Shown here piece by piece: positions 12,346 to 25,539 of a DNA stretch of 33,000 nt. This DNA is from Cristatella mucedo (Eukaryota; Bryozoa; Phylactolaemata; Cristatellidae). The translations under genes were made by a program, and so were the position numbers. Positions within the stretch are counted from its first letter, which is position 1. Every line of letters starts with the position of its first letter. The notes under the pieces were generated by a model. That model saw nothing but the letters and a program-made list of their open reading frames with translations. It was not told the DNA's origin and ran no database searches. Location of the stretch: the NCBI GenBank assembly GCA_009760855.2, contig WPIO01000015.1, forward strand, positions 3,922,001 to 3,955,000. The letters are read 5' to 3'.

Positions 12346-12935
12346 GTAAAGGTGCCGGGCGACATCATTTGAGCCCAGCTCACCTTGCGAAATCCCGAGA
12401 CGCTCGCGCGCCGCGAAGACGCTCCGCGCGCTCCTCCTTCGCGCGCTGGGTGCAAGGTGACCATTGGGGCGAGCGAGCAGTATTCCTCCGCCCCCCCCCC
12501 GGTGAGTCGTGCGTAGAAAAGCGGACTCGCCGCCGCCGACGCGTCATGCGGCTAGTCACCTCTGTCTGACGCCTCTGACACGCGATTGAGCGACGGCGGC
12601 CACAATTCGCGGCACTTGGGCGGCGTACTCGGAGAGCAGCTCTCCGCGTAGGCTCAACGCCCGCCCGCCCGCCCGCCCGCCCGCGCACCCGACAGCAGAA
12701 TTAGCGTTAGCAATACGCGAGGCCGATGCCAGAGGATCAGCCGGTTGCTCGAACCAGCGGCGAGCGCCCGTGCAGCCGTTTCGCAGGAAGCGGCGATCGA
12801 ATAATTGGTGCGCGCTCGCTACGCAGATGCATGCCTCTGTCGTGGCGTGAGGTGAGCGGTCGCAGTTTTTTCCTCTCGATAAATTTTTGAGACGATCCCT
12901 TAGAAAGAGAGAGTTTTAGCAATACTATCGGTCAT

Positions 12936-12941
<6 letters not shown>

Positions 12942-12993
<52 letters not shown>
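12942..12993. repeat. (GA)n microsatellite
   Basis: About 26 uninterrupted GA units. It is flanked by the near-repeat GAGTTTTAGCAATACT (from about 12911) and GAGTTTTGGCAATGCT (from about 12991), which suggests a local duplication spanning the tract. Confidence 0.95.
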
Positions 12994-12998
<5 letters not shown>

Positions 12999-12999
12999 G

Positions 13000-13660
13000 C
13001 AATGCTCACTTCGCAGGGTCAATGTGCAATCCGGGTCAGCGACAGCGGCGTGCAAGTTCCGGTGTCAGTGTGCGTGCGCCGAAAGCCCGGGAATTTGCGC
13101 TTGTTTGCTTTTGCTTGCTTGATATCGTGAGCGTCACCGATCCCTGGTTATCGATTCCCTCGAAGCGAGCCACAGAGCTTCTGCAAAGAGATCTAGTTCT
13201 TTTGCGGCAGTATATAAACAAACTACAATCAGTATCATTAAATTCTCATCGTAGGCTCTTTTTTGCTTTACCAGCGGGAGCTATTATTATAAGTGACCCG
13301 CCGCCCTAGAACCACCCGAGGCGAATCCAACGAAAATTTGAAGCCGCGCGTTCGCCGTAACGAGGCCGGATATCCGGCGGACGGCCTGGAGGGACGACGG
13401 CAAATACCGGATGAGACGCGGGGAAATCGGCGCGGAAATCGGGCTTCGAGGGAGGAGAGAAAGAGGACACGGACGAGTAAGAGGAAGTACTTTTGCACGC
13501 TCGCGCGCGTGCGCGCGCTGTCGGAGCGAGACTGGCGGAAGCAAGCAGCCGGCTCGTAGCAGTCGACTCATAACCACGAAGTGGCGATAGACCGTCATTG
13601 GCGCGAAGGGGCGGCGCGCGATGCGGAGGCTGTCGATACCGTGCGCAGCCTCAAGCGCAT
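13000..13660. other. GC-rich stretch, one weak exon-like frame
   Basis: A plus-strand open frame from about 13311 is preceded by an acceptor-like CCGCCCTAG and followed by a good donor (ACGAGTAAGA, GT at about 13475). It encodes a very basic, Arg-rich, low-complexity peptide. Its entry phase does not match the candidate exon at 11749-12345. I see nothing else. Confidence 0.2.
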
Positions 13661-13664
13661 GCGT

Positions 13665-13714
13665 GGCTCTCTCTCTCGCTCTTGCTCTCGCGCTCTCTCT
13701 CTCGCTCTCTATCG

Positions 13715-13762
<48 letters not shown>

Positions 13763-13787
13763 GTCTCTCTCGCTCTCTCTCTCGCTA

Positions 13788-13870
<83 letters not shown>

Positions 13871-13924
13871 CTCGCTCTCTCTCTCTCTCTCTCTCTCGCT
13901 CTCTCTCTCTCTCTTTCTCTCTCT
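13665..13924. repeat. (CT)n microsatellite, about 260 bp
   Basis: A long CT tract with scattered CG, GT and TT interruptions. All three plus frames are open through it (SLSLSL), giving spurious ORFs. Confidence 0.98.
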
Positions 13925-14109
13925 TGGCCCGCTCGAACATTGGTTGCCCGAGCAGGGTCAAGGTCTTAAGCCGGAAGATGCCAAAGCACACCAGCGGATC
14001 TAGCTTCAGCGCTGTGTACGGGCTGCTAGTGCCGGCTCCTTTTCGTCCTCAAGTTAAAGGCGATCGCTTTAAACGTCCAAGGTCTCGGGCTCGAGCACCA
14101 TGGCCTACG

Positions 14110-15370
14110 CGAGGTGCCTGGATAGAGAGAGAGAGAGAGCATCAATCAGTTCTCGCACGACGCTGCGCGAATGAATTACATTTTTTTTTAACAGCCCCTT
14201 AGGCCTCGTCACGCATGCTTGCAGCCCCTTCCGGATGGCTATCGAGCTTCTTCCCAGGGGGTCTGCTCACCTTTGAGGGAGATTAGAAAGGTCGGCGGCG
14301 ACGTTTCGGTGGCGGTAGCGGCGGCAACGGCGGGGCGGCGGCGTTAGGCTCGGTAGAGTAAGAAGGTCGCGAACGGTGCAGCTAGATGTAGCTTTCGGTA
14401 CTAAAAAACGCGGCTCTGGCTAATGAGCGCAGCATTCGAGTACAATGGAAAACACAGGGCAGCTCAGTGAGCCGCAAGTCTTCTACGGCTGACTCACTGG
14501 ACTCCAAAGTGATCTCTAAACATTTGCACGCCGTCCTTAAAAACTCCATGGGTTGGTTCTCGATGTTCCAACGTTCTACAAGTTGGGACGCGAGCCTCAT
14601 TCGATGCAGGGGTACGGCAAACGTTTAATTTTTAGATGTGTTACTACCGTATACTCCCACTTTTGACATGGTTTTTATGATCGTTGTTTAATTGTTTCCT
14701 TTTATGCAGAAATTGTAAACAACTTTTGATTCCATTTTAACACGCCTGTATTTTGAAAGAAACCCAAGCAACTATTCGATTGTCAGACAAATCTTCTCAG
14801 AAGTTTCGCCACATTTACCCTTAAAGAATCGGGTTAACAAATAAGATTTGTAGGCTGCCAAAAAGCGAAGATCTCAGGATACTGACCGTAGCGAGTCAAT
14901 GAAGGATGATGACGGTCTGCCGTGTCTTTCCTGGTTGCTCTAGCATGGAGCTGACTGGCGGCAAAATCAAACAAGCAAGCGAGACTTAGCCCAAAAGCCC
15001 ACCCGGCGGCCATCCTGAATTAAAAAGAAACTCTAGTGGCTTCCCAAGTAGTTTATCTTTCCGATTATTTTTTTTGTAATATTAGTACTATTATAAATTT
15101 GTCTAAGTAATTATTGACTAATAAACCTTCTAAGTAATTATATTTGTGCAAGTCTCTAGGACCTTTCGAAGTGTTGGCCATTGATTTTCACCTTTAGGCT
15201 CTCAAAACACCCACAACTTTCAAAAGTTACAAATCGTCTTCATAGAGTGTTGGGGAGGTTTCCGGGGGCGCACCATTAGCTTTCGCATTTTAGCTCTCTC
15301 GGCAAAAATTGAAATCACCTAAGCTAACAGTTGAAGCGTATAATAAAAAAAATAACTAGCTCACTAAACA
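14110..15370. other. No recognisable gene
   Basis: A GGC/GGT-rich patch (14290-14350) followed by AT-rich spacer. A 72-codon minus-strand frame (14600-14382) has no recognisable motif. I found no LINE or SINE core here. Confidence 0.5.
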
Positions 15371-15374
15371 GCCT

Positions 15375-15545
15375 TTTTTTATAGCGACAGAAGAGTCTTT
15401 ACGACTATCACCACCGCTTGCAGTGGCGATAAAGGATCGCCCACCACAGGATTCGAACCCACGACCTCGGGGCCGAGGTCTTGAAAAGCAACCGCCGTAC
15501 AGTCTTGTTTAGCTTTTTACAGAGTGCCTAGGCAGAACTTTAGTT
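15375..15545 (-). mobile_element. tRNA-derived SINE-like relic
   Basis: On the minus strand this contains a consensus pol III B box, GGTTCGAATCC (plus positions 15450-15460), preceded by a stem CCTCGG-CC-CCGAGG that resembles the long variable arm of a Ser/Leu-type tRNA. Downstream are a GGCGAT/ATCGCC hairpin and an A-rich end (TATAAAAAAAGG, plus 15371-15382). No complete tRNA cloverleaf can be folded and the A box is not convincing, so a SINE or tRNA pseudogene is likelier than a functional tRNA. It lacks the LINE-type tail hairpin. Confidence 0.5.
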
Positions 15546-15660
15546 TTCGGAAAGCGCTATGCGCTCGTATTATTATTATTATTAACTAAAAGACCTACAA
15601 TAACCAGTTTTAGCATGGCCGAAAAAGCTTGTATAAGCTCGTTTCAGCCAGAGTGTAGAG

Positions 15661-16075
15661 CTAATAATAATAATAATAATAATATTGCACTTGATAAAGC
15701 GCCCTCAGAGAACTTAATCTCTTTCTAGGCGCTTTACATTTGCTGCAAAGTGATACGCAATAGAATAGTAAGTAAAATCATGCTTGAAAAACAAACAAAA
15801 TGAATAACATGGTTAGGGGTTACATGCACTGGGTCAGCATGCAAATGTGGTTAGTGGCAGCATGAACAGTGTCAGCACGCATAAGCACATCGAGGACGAA
15901 TCACAAGGACCCACTAAATGCTGTCCTAAATAGGAATGTTTTTAAGTTTCTTTTAAATGTGGTCAGGTCAGGGGATGTTCTGATGCAGGTCGGGAGGGAG
16001 TTCCAGGCTGTGGGAGCATACGAGCTAAATGCACGGTCTCCAAAGGATTTAAGGTTTGTACGAGGTATAGCTAGA
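15661..16075 (-). mobile_element. L2-type LINE, 3' end
   Basis: Minus-strand copy: ATT-repeat tail (plus strand 15661-15683), best-preserved 3' hairpin (15695-15736), 3' UTR, and the last codons of ORF2, extending to about 16075 where similarity to the 7630-7760 and 18961-19160 copies stops. Truncation leaves no enzymatic domain. Confidence 0.92.
15695..15736 (-). other. Conserved LINE 3' hairpin
   Basis: Outer arms TAAAGCGCC (15695-15703) and GGCGCTTTA (15728-15736) are fully complementary. An inner stem AGAGA/TCTCT closes a short loop. The same structure is present in every LINE 3' end in the window and in the SINEs, as expected for the structure that recruits the LINE reverse transcriptase (established for stringent-type LINEs; inferred here). 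Confidence 0.85.
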
Positions 16076-16228
16076 CCTCGTTCGACGCGCCAATCTACTT
16101 CGAGGATCAGCCAGCCCCTCCCCCTGCCGAAAATTCCGTCTTGCCCTCTGGCTCACGGTCTCCCTGCCTACGTCTTTTTTCTTTCACGCTCTAACTCTTC
16201 CTCTCTCTCTCACACACTCCATCCCTCC

Positions 16229-16248
16229 TCTCTCTCTCTCGCTCTCTT

Positions 16249-16317
<69 letters not shown>
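16229..16317. repeat. (CT)n microsatellite
   Basis: CT tract of about 90 bp with a few early interruptions. Confidence 0.96.
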
Positions 16318-18814
<2,497 letters not shown>

Positions 18815-18960
18815 CATATTATATATATATATATATAACATATAATATATATATATATTAATAGCATTATTATTTTTTAATTAGAATAACTAATAAAATT
18901 TATTTATTTATATTTGTATTTATATCTACTTTTACATTTATCTGTAATTGTTTTATTTAT

Positions 18961-19382
18961 TGCATCGTACCACCCGCTTTTTGGAATCTAACAGTCTACA
19001 AATACCTCGTACAAACCTTAAATTCTTTGGAGACCGTGCATTTAGTTCGTATGCTCCCAAAGCCTGGAACTTCCTCCCGACTTGCGTCAGAACATCCCCT
19101 GACCTGACCACATTTAAAAGGAACTTGAAAACACACCTATTTAGGACAGCATTTAGTGGGTCCCTGTGATTCGTCCTTGATGTGCTTATGCGTGCTGACA
19201 CTGTGCATGCTGCCACTAACGACATTTGCATGCTGACCCTGTGCATGTCACCCCTAACCATGTTATTCATTTTGTTTGTTCTCCAAGCATGATTTTACTT
19301 ACCATTCAATTGCATTTCCCCTTGCAGCAAATGTAAAGCGCCCAGAAAGAGATTAAGTTCTCTGAGGGTCCTTTATCAAGTG

Positions 19383-19415
<33 letters not shown>
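18961..19415 (+). mobile_element. L2-type LINE, 3' end
   Basis: Plus-strand copy beginning in the last part of ORF2 (TRFLESNSLQIPRTNLKFFG, AFSSYAPKAWNFLPT, TTFKRNLKTHLFRTAFSGSL), then the 3' UTR, hairpin (about 19333-19376) and an ATT tail of ten units (about 19385-19415). ORF2 ends at a TGA after SGSL (about 19167-19169), giving the normal end of the family's protein. 5' truncated at about 18961. This copy gives the uninterrupted sequence needed to define the LTR insertion at 7763. Confidence 0.94.
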
Positions 19416-19416
<1 letters not shown>

Positions 19417-19950
19417 GTGACCACGAAAGCGAGCCGTTGGAGCGAGCGCAAGGATAGATGTAAACAGGACGCCCACTGACTGGCGCTTCAGTAGAAAGCA
19501 GCGATCGGATAGAAAGATGCACGGCCGCCGAAAAAAATCTCGCTCTGGCAGCGAGTCCCATCGAGCGAACGACGCCGGTGTGATTAGTAGGCGGGGATAT
19601 AATATTAGCGACATAGTAGGCGAGGCTCGCCGCGATACTGCTCTGCAGTGTAGGGTGAGCGTAGCGCAGAGTGCACTCGCATGACACGTTGGTCGTAGGC
19701 TTCGCTTGTAAAAATCCTTGCCCATGCCTATCCATTCCCCACGCCTGTCGTCGATCGTCAGAGCTTGCTTGTTCATCCACAACCTTCATTCGCTTTTTAT
19801 CCTTGACTCCGCTTCCGCCTGCAGCCAGAGTTACTGCAGCTCGGCTTCGCAATACCTGGGTCTCGCCCTGAAACTTGTTCTAAGTACGCCGCTCAGGCTG
19901 CGAGCGGGTGGTAGCAGATACCCTACCCGCCTCATCGCCACTGACACTGT
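19416..19950. other. No supported gene
   Basis: Moderately GC-rich spacer. Overlapping open frames on both strands (19306-19871) have no recognised domain; the minus frame passing through the ATT tail (poly-Asn) is an artefact. Confidence 0.45.
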
Positions 19951-19951
19951 A

Positions 19952-20604
<653 letters not shown>

Positions 20605-20760
20605 TATAAATATATATATATATATTTAGTTATTTGTTTATAATTCATTTGTATGGCACCCTAAGAGAACTTAATCTCTATCCTGGAGCTTCACGGATGT
20701 CGCAGGTCTCGAGCCCAGTCGTCAAATCGTCAGATATATCCCCCTGACCTCGGTGTTGCA
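20605..20760 (-). mobile_element. Decayed SINE with LINE-type tail
   Basis: On the minus strand, a B-box-like GGGCTCGAGACC (plus 20706-20717) is followed by the LINE 3' hairpin in diverged form (GAAGCTCC, then AGAGATTAAGTTCTCT, then the GGGTGCC arm; plus about 20654-20690) and then an AT repeat as tail (plus 20607-20625). The order matches the better preserved SINE at 27545-27675. The A box is not readable. Confidence 0.6.
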
Positions 20761-21074
20761 GCAAGCAAGAAGGCACTCGAGGCTATCTCGAAGTGATAAT
20801 GCGCGGGTCTTTAAGTATTCCAGCTAATCTGAGCGCCGCGGCTACTAGTGTAGCAAAGGTCGCTAGTCAGAGTGATAAATTACCTGACTGCCATGACTAA
20901 ACATAGGACTCTCAACATTCGTGTCTATTTACGTGCATACCAGCAATAACTAATCCAGATGCTCTTAAGAATCCCACGCGCTCACCAACAAGCCAGTCCA
21001 ATGCCAATTAAACCGAGAAAGCTGAATTTCTTTTTATGTTTCCAAAGCATCGAAATTATTCCCGATTGTCGTCG

Positions 21075-21270
21075 CGACATCCTTAGCTTGACAACATTTA
21101 AAAAGAAACTAATCAAAATGCAGGTGCTCTTAAACGTATTTACTGGGTTCCTGCAAATTTTCCTGTGCAAGCTTATGCACTAAAATGCTTCCCTTAGAGC
21201 ATACATGCAGTGCCAAGCGAGAGAGATTTAGTTCACTGAGGGCGCAAAGAGTGTCTTACTATTATTATTA
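21075..21270 (+). mobile_element. L2-type LINE, diverged 3' end
   Basis: Last ORF2 codons (LTTFKKKLIKMQ, compare DLTTFKRNLKTH), shortened 3' UTR, degraded hairpin (AAGCGAGAGAGATTTAGTTC then GAGGGCGC) and an ATT tail cut at 21270 by the pogo-like element. The rest of the tail resumes at 23284 (TATTGCTATTATTATTA). Strongly diverged, so an old copy. Confidence 0.75.
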
Positions 21271-21598
21271 CAGGCAGCCCCTGACTTACCAAAAAAGGGA
21301 CCGGAAAACCTGTCGTAAGTCTAATTTTTTTAAGTCGAGAATAGTATAGAATACGCTCTACTATTGCACGTTCTGGGGCAGAAGTGGAGAGGTAAACGAA
21401 ATGAACATTTTTTTTTACAAATTCATACAAATAAGCAACAAATAAGAATCAGTAAATAAAATTGTTCTTACATAAGGAGCATTTTTTGGCATACAGAAGC
21501 TAGTAGTTGTAGTACTTTACAATGAGTTCTACTTGGAGGAGAGTGAGGATGAGTTGGAAGATCTTGCTGGAAGATCATCAACGTCTCTCTTCCTCTTA

Positions 21599-22541
21599 AA
21601 CCTTGCTAGTAAGTTCCAGTCTGGCTTTAGGCCCAATCGCTCCTCAGAATCAGCATTGCTTAGGGTGTACAACGACCCATTTAGGAGTGCAGACATGGGT
21701 AGAGTATCTCTGCTTGTTTTGTTCGATCTTTCGGCAGCTTTTGATACTATTGACCACTAAGTTCTTCTTGAGCACCTCTCATCTCGCCTGGGCATCTCTG
21801 ACACTACTCTGCAATGGCTCAGGTCCTCCCTCAGCGTGAGACTCCAGAGTATTGACGTGAATAGACAAAGATTATCCGAGGAACCTTTAAAATATGAGGT
21901 ACCTCCATGCTAGGTCCGGTTCTTTTTACGATTTCTACTCTCTTTGGCCGACGTGATTGCCAAGCACAATCTAGGCTTTCACTTTCATGCGGATGAGGCT
22001 CAGCTGTACCTTTGCTTTGATCCCTCCCAGCCTTCGAGCACCTCGAATTCTCTCTCAACTCCTGTGCTGCATGTATTGATGACATTCGCACATGGATGGC
22101 AGCAAATTTTCTTAAATTAAATGATGATAAGACTAACTTACTAGTTATGGGAAAACCAAGTGTGATTCAGAAATTGGAAAGGCTAATGCTCAAAATCGTC
22201 TCTGCCAGCACATCTCCTGTTAAATCTGCACGAAATCTAGGTGTCATGTTCCAAAGTGACCTTTCGTTAGACGACCACATCAGCTCCAAAATCAAGTCTG
22301 CCTACTTTCAGCTATATAACATTGCTTAAATTCAGACTTGTTTGGATAAGGATGCCACATCTTAGTTGGTCCATGCATTTGTGACATCCCATCTGCAACT
22401 CACTACTTGCTGGCCTACCGGCATAAGAAATCAGGTGCTTACAGCTGGCGCAAAAAATCCGCAGCTAGGCTTGTCTGTCGTGAGCGTCGCAGTTGCCACA
22501 TCACACCTCTTCTCGCCGACCTGCATTGGCTCCCTGTCAAG
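21599..22541 (+). mobile_element. L2-type LINE, internal RT fragment within the pogo-like element
   Basis: Starts in the RT (LASKFQSGFRPNRSSESALL), continues LFDLSAAFDTIDH then a stop, and has the catalytic YADD box mutated to HADE (about 21986-21997). WMAANFLKLNDDKTNLLVMG follows and it ends at the LPVK block (22541). It keeps the roughly 60 bp after FDPS (22031-22090) that the 6490 copy has lost. Unlike the other copies it lacks a 3' UTR, so its 3' end must have been deleted after insertion, or it arrived by another route. Confidence 0.9.
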
Positions 22542-23033
22542 TGAGACTTTTTTGCTTTTTTTTCTTGAAAGATTTCACGATAACGAGAGAATCAATAATT
22601 TGCCTTTTAACTGTAAAGTATCGCTTAAAGCTGCAGTCATTTTATTCTCGAAGCCGCATTCCATGAGCGAAAGAGAAAAACGCCTCAGCCATTTATTTTA
22701 TGGTAAACTTTCGTGACACCACCACAGGCACGCCATCACTAGATTTTTCCTTTTTTCTGTTTTTAGTTCTATCAACTGTTCCTTGCTCATTACCTTACAC
22801 TTTATTACTCATTTTCTCATAAAGATAAATTGCTTTCAGCTGCTTATTTTCTCTTCCACCAGGAGAGGCGCTACTTGTGCTTTTTTAAGTCATCTCGAAA
22901 TAGACACATTATCGAATAAGGAAGTAAAAAGCAGTAAATAAAGTAATACAATCGCAAACATTACAGTCACAACACAACATGAGATTGAGCGAGATCATTA
23001 TGAGCACGTCTTACCTCTAACAAGTCACGCAAG

Positions 23034-23035
<2 letters not shown>
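22542..23035. other. Interior of the pogo-like element, no recognisable coding
   Basis: AT-rich sequence without readable transposase motifs in any frame. Confidence 0.45.

Positions 23036-23089
<54 letters not shown>
23036..23089. repeat. (GA)n microsatellite
   Basis: About 26 GA units inside the right part of the pogo-like element. Confidence 0.96.
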
Positions 23090-23091
<2 letters not shown>

Positions 23092-23285
23092 CTCAGTACC
23101 CACAATGCATAGCTATAAGACATTGTTGTCTCCCTACTGTCTGCATTCAAATTTACAGACCTCGCTCGGATTTTGAAAGCTTTATTTGATAAACTTTGAA
23201 TTTTGATTATTTTTGCCTGACCGTGGCCGAGTTCGTATCTCCAACTTTTTGTAAATCGCAGGGTCGTAAGTCGGGGCTGACTGTA

Positions 23286-24470
23286 TTGCTATTATTATTA
23301 AAATTTGATCTGAATGAATAGTAGATTAAAAGCAATATCAAAAAATCTCTTGATGTGAATACCGTACCTCATTCCTTCTCTTCAGTCCATAAATAAATTT
23401 GAGTTATATGCATAGCTACTCACACTGTATTACCAAGCCAGATCGTGCCTTGAAATGCAAAGCCTCTCTTTACGGTATTGTACGATCGGCTAAATTTAAG
23501 TTCACCACTACCCTGAAAATCTCCTCTAAAAGCTTTGGCGCCTCCCAAATAATTACTACTAATAATAAAAAAATAATCATAAAAAGGATATTTATAGGGT
23601 TCTAAGAGAAATGCAATCGCGGAATAGACTTCAAACAATCTGGAAAGAGAATCATGTTAAATAATTTGTGATAATAATGCGCACAATTACAGCAGGGATA
23701 AGCATTGAAGGACGATTCCCATGGTTCATGTTCTTGCTATGAGAAAAGGTAGGTTTTTAGTTTCGCTTTAGATGGTAACGCCTGAGGCTACCGAGATTCC
23801 CTTCAATAGCGCGATTAACACTTTAGGTGCATAGCAACTGAATGAATGGTCGACGTTCGACAATGAGTTTCGACACCTGAGCTGCGAGGAATTAAAGCCT
23901 TGAGCCACTCACAGGCAGCTTTACTGCATGAATTATTAGGAATATTTTAAGCTAATGTTCGAATACTATTTCCTGGCCTCTATGGTCTAGATTCATGCAA
24001 ATTTCGGAAGGCAGCTGCGACGCGGAGTTTTTGCAATTCTAATGACTACCAACGGCGTGCTTGCCGTGTTTATAAACCTACATTTTCTGGCATCTCAAAC
24101 ATTATCAGAACTCAAAAGACTGGTGAATACATTGTCCGTAAAAATATCAGGCTTATGAGGCATTCAGTTGAAATTGATAAAAGAAGAAAAATCCGTAGAC
24201 AGTGTGCTGCTGCTGTCGCTTGATTTTCGGTTTTTGATGCGTGATGACTCACAAGGTCCAAGCATCGAAGTCATAAAGTACGTCGTTTTTTATCGCCAGC
24301 AATTGAGACACAAGTTAAAGTCAGCTCTGGCGAAGCGGTTAATTCGCTAGAGACACTTTTTGTCGCAGCAGCAAAATGCACGAGCGAATTTAGAAGGTGC
24401 CCGATTTCAGCCGAGCTGAGACCGTATTCGCTCTCAGCCATTTTGTCTCGCCTAGGTTTATTGTAATAGC
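23286..24470. other. Spacer, possibly an old L2-like 3' relic on the minus strand
   Basis: From 23670 (ATAATAATGCGC) to about 23920 the plus strand resembles, in layout only, the reverse complement of an L2 ORF2 end (GTTTTTAGTTTCGCTTTAG, then GAATTAAAGCC). No residue-level match can be defended by eye. A 60-codon plus frame (24168-24350) is unassigned. Confidence 0.25.
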
Positions 24471-24472
24471 AA

Positions 24473-24545
24473 TAATAATAATAATGCACTTGCATAGCGC
24501 ACTCGGAGAACTTATTCTCTGTCTAGGTATTTTTCCAATTTCTGC
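24473..24545 (-). mobile_element. LINE (or SINE) 3' tail fragment
   Basis: AATAATAATAATAATGCACT followed by a diverged form of the family hairpin (CATAGCGCACTCGGAGAAC, TTATTCTCTGTCTAGGTA). Only the tail is present, minus orientation, so LINE and SINE origins cannot be separated. It lies 180 bp upstream of the first CNBD2-like exon. Confidence 0.75.
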
Positions 24546-24725
24546 ATTGTTGCGCTTCGCAACTAGCCGCTAGCATCGAGTGCACGCATAAACCCGTAAG
24601 GAGACGCGGAGCAGGCTTTCTTTGCGCGCCGAATTCTCTCCCAGCCCCGAGGTATGTCTTCGCTCGCCGCGTGCATTAGCGAAGCGTATAGAGCCCCTGG
24701 CTGCTGCTTCTGGCGACGTCGGCAG

Positions 24726-24963
24726 ATTCGAATGTCGGAAGACTGCAAGAAGATACTGCGACTGCCCACGTGGGCCCGGACGGAGAGCGAACTGCTGCAC
24801 GTGCAGATATCGCTGAGGACTAACGCCGACTACGCGGCGTATCCCGTCGCGACGCAGCGCCAAGTCGCCGAGGTTGGCCAGTACCTCAAGTACGAGCCGC
24901 GACGAATCGTCGTCCGCGAGGGCCATCCGGCGTGGAACTTTTATTTCATCGTCTCCGGCGCAG
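24726..24963 (+). CDS. CNBD2-like gene, exon encoding start of cyclic nucleotide-binding domain A
   Basis: First clear exon of a cyclic nucleotide-binding domain protein most like the CNBD2 family. It encodes MSEDCKKILRLPTWARTESE, a helical lead-in, then KYEPRRIVVREGHPAWNFYF and IVSGA, the beta-roll start with the conserved R/K-x-G-H and FYFI-x-SG motifs. The start at 24726 follows an acceptor-like CGTCGGCAG and gives phase 0. The frame is open back to 24654, so the exon could start earlier or, less likely, translation at ATG 24654 or 24732. The donor is CAG then GTAATG (24964), leaving phase 1. The exon is GC-rich, unlike its neighbours. Function by family: a cytosolic cAMP/cGMP sensor, reported in mammals to act in sperm. 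Confidence 0.85.
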
Positions 24964-25153
24964 GTAATGCAGTGGCGGCCGCCCGCCCGCCCGCCGCCGC
25001 CGCGTCCGTCGAGGCGCGGCACTCGAGGACAGCTGGCGTCCGTCGGCAGCCGCCGAGCGAGCGGCCAACGATCCGCGTTTCGACGCAGCGATGCTGCTCG
25101 GTCGGCAGCGGCGGCGGCGGCACATTTTCGCGCGCGCGCGCGCGCCACTTTAG
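24964..25153 (+). other. Intron 1 of the CNBD2-like gene
   Basis: 190-bp GC-rich intron: GTAATG at the 5' end, CCACTTTAG at the 3' end. It contains CCCGC and GGC repeats and a CG dinucleotide run (25126-25143). Removing it joins G and TC into a Val codon in the middle of the beta-roll, exactly where the family continues. Confidence 0.8.
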
Positions 25154-25314
25154 TCGTTGTGGTGGTGCTCGACGAGGACCGAAAGTACGTGATACCGAAG
25201 GTGGTGCTGCGCCGAGGTCAAAGCTTCGGCGAGCTGGCTCTGATCAACGGCCATCGGCGCCTCTCGACGGTAATCGCGATCGAGGAGGTGGAAATGGTCG
25301 CCATATGGCACGAG
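25154..25314 (+). CDS. CNBD2-like gene, exon with phosphate-binding cassette
   Basis: 161 bp, phase 1 in and phase 0 out. It encodes VVVVLDEDRKYVIPKVVLRR, then GQSFGELALINGHRRLSTV and IAIEEVEMVAIWHE. FGELALI with the downstream Arg of RRLSTV is the phosphate-binding cassette: the Glu that contacts the ribose and the Arg that contacts the cyclic phosphate are kept, while the usual Pro before the Arg is replaced by Arg. The domain therefore looks able to bind a cyclic nucleotide (inference). The donor GAG then GTGCAT is weak, but it is the only choice that joins smoothly to the next exon. The open frame continues artificially into a (GGC)n run. Confidence 0.88.
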
Positions 25315-25539
25315 GTGCATCTCGACCGCGCGCGCGGCGGCGGCGGCGGCGGCGGCGGCGTTCCGCGCGCGCGCGGTGGCTTCGGAAAAAGAGAGAGGCG
25401 GAAGGAGGTCGAGCTTTTACAGTCGACGCGCCCCTCCTACCGGCTGCTCTCATCGGCTGCTTCCGTCGCTAGAGCTCGATCGCGCTGTCTTTTTCTCTTT
25501 CCTGCTAAGCAATAATGAGGCTCCCCCCTTTTTTTTTAG

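Larger units (their letters stand above)
10340..14110. promoter_or_regulatory. GC- and CpG-rich region with GA/CT tracts (possible CpG island)
   Basis: This block stands out from the AT-rich surroundings: dense CpG, runs of GGC and GGA (10470-10500), a GCCC repeat at 12659-12682, and five GA or CT tracts. It contains the candidate exon at 11749-12345. A start codon in good context (GGCGGCATGG at about 11130-11139) lies just upstream. The region may hold the promoter and 5' exons of a plus-strand gene, possibly the cyclic nucleotide-binding gene whose clear exons begin near 24.7 kb. No TATA box or transcription start can be fixed. Inference only. Confidence 0.4.
21271..23283. mobile_element. 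pogo/Tigger-like DNA transposon (non-autonomous or relic)
   Basis: Left end CAGGCAGCCCCTGACTTAC (21271-21289) and right end, read as complement, CAGTCAGCCCCGACTTACGA (23283-23264) form a terminal inverted repeat. TA flanks both sides (21269-21270 and 23284-23285), consistent with a Tc1/mariner-superfamily target duplication. Inner GTCGTAAGTC and AAGTCGAGA motifs form subterminal repeats, as in Tigger-like elements (established family feature, recalled). Without the LINE piece inside (21599-22541) it is about 1.07 kb and shows no recognisable transposase. It may be a MITE-like element or an eroded longer one. Confidence 0.78.

Noticed and set aside
13581-14202. Long SLSLSL/ERERER open frames over GA/CT tracts (also at 10809-11671, 16229-16317 and 19831-20199)
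   Set aside because: They arise because GA/CT repeats contain no stops in any frame; the flanking sequence has no recognisable domain.
14382-14600. 72-codon minus-strand frame
   Set aside because: No motif, no splice context and no similarity to the element families seen in the window.
15421-15500. Functional tRNA gene
   Set aside because: A perfect B box and variable-arm-like stem exist, but no acceptor stem or D arm can be paired.
24570-25148. 192-codon minus-strand frame over the CNBD2-like exon
   Set aside because: It is the shadow of the GC-rich plus-strand exon and intron; the plus strand matches a protein family and splices in phase.
25321-25472. Gly-rich coding continuation of the phosphate-binding exon
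   Set aside because: A (GGC)n run just after the predicted donor; joining to 25540 restores the family sequence, so this is intronic.
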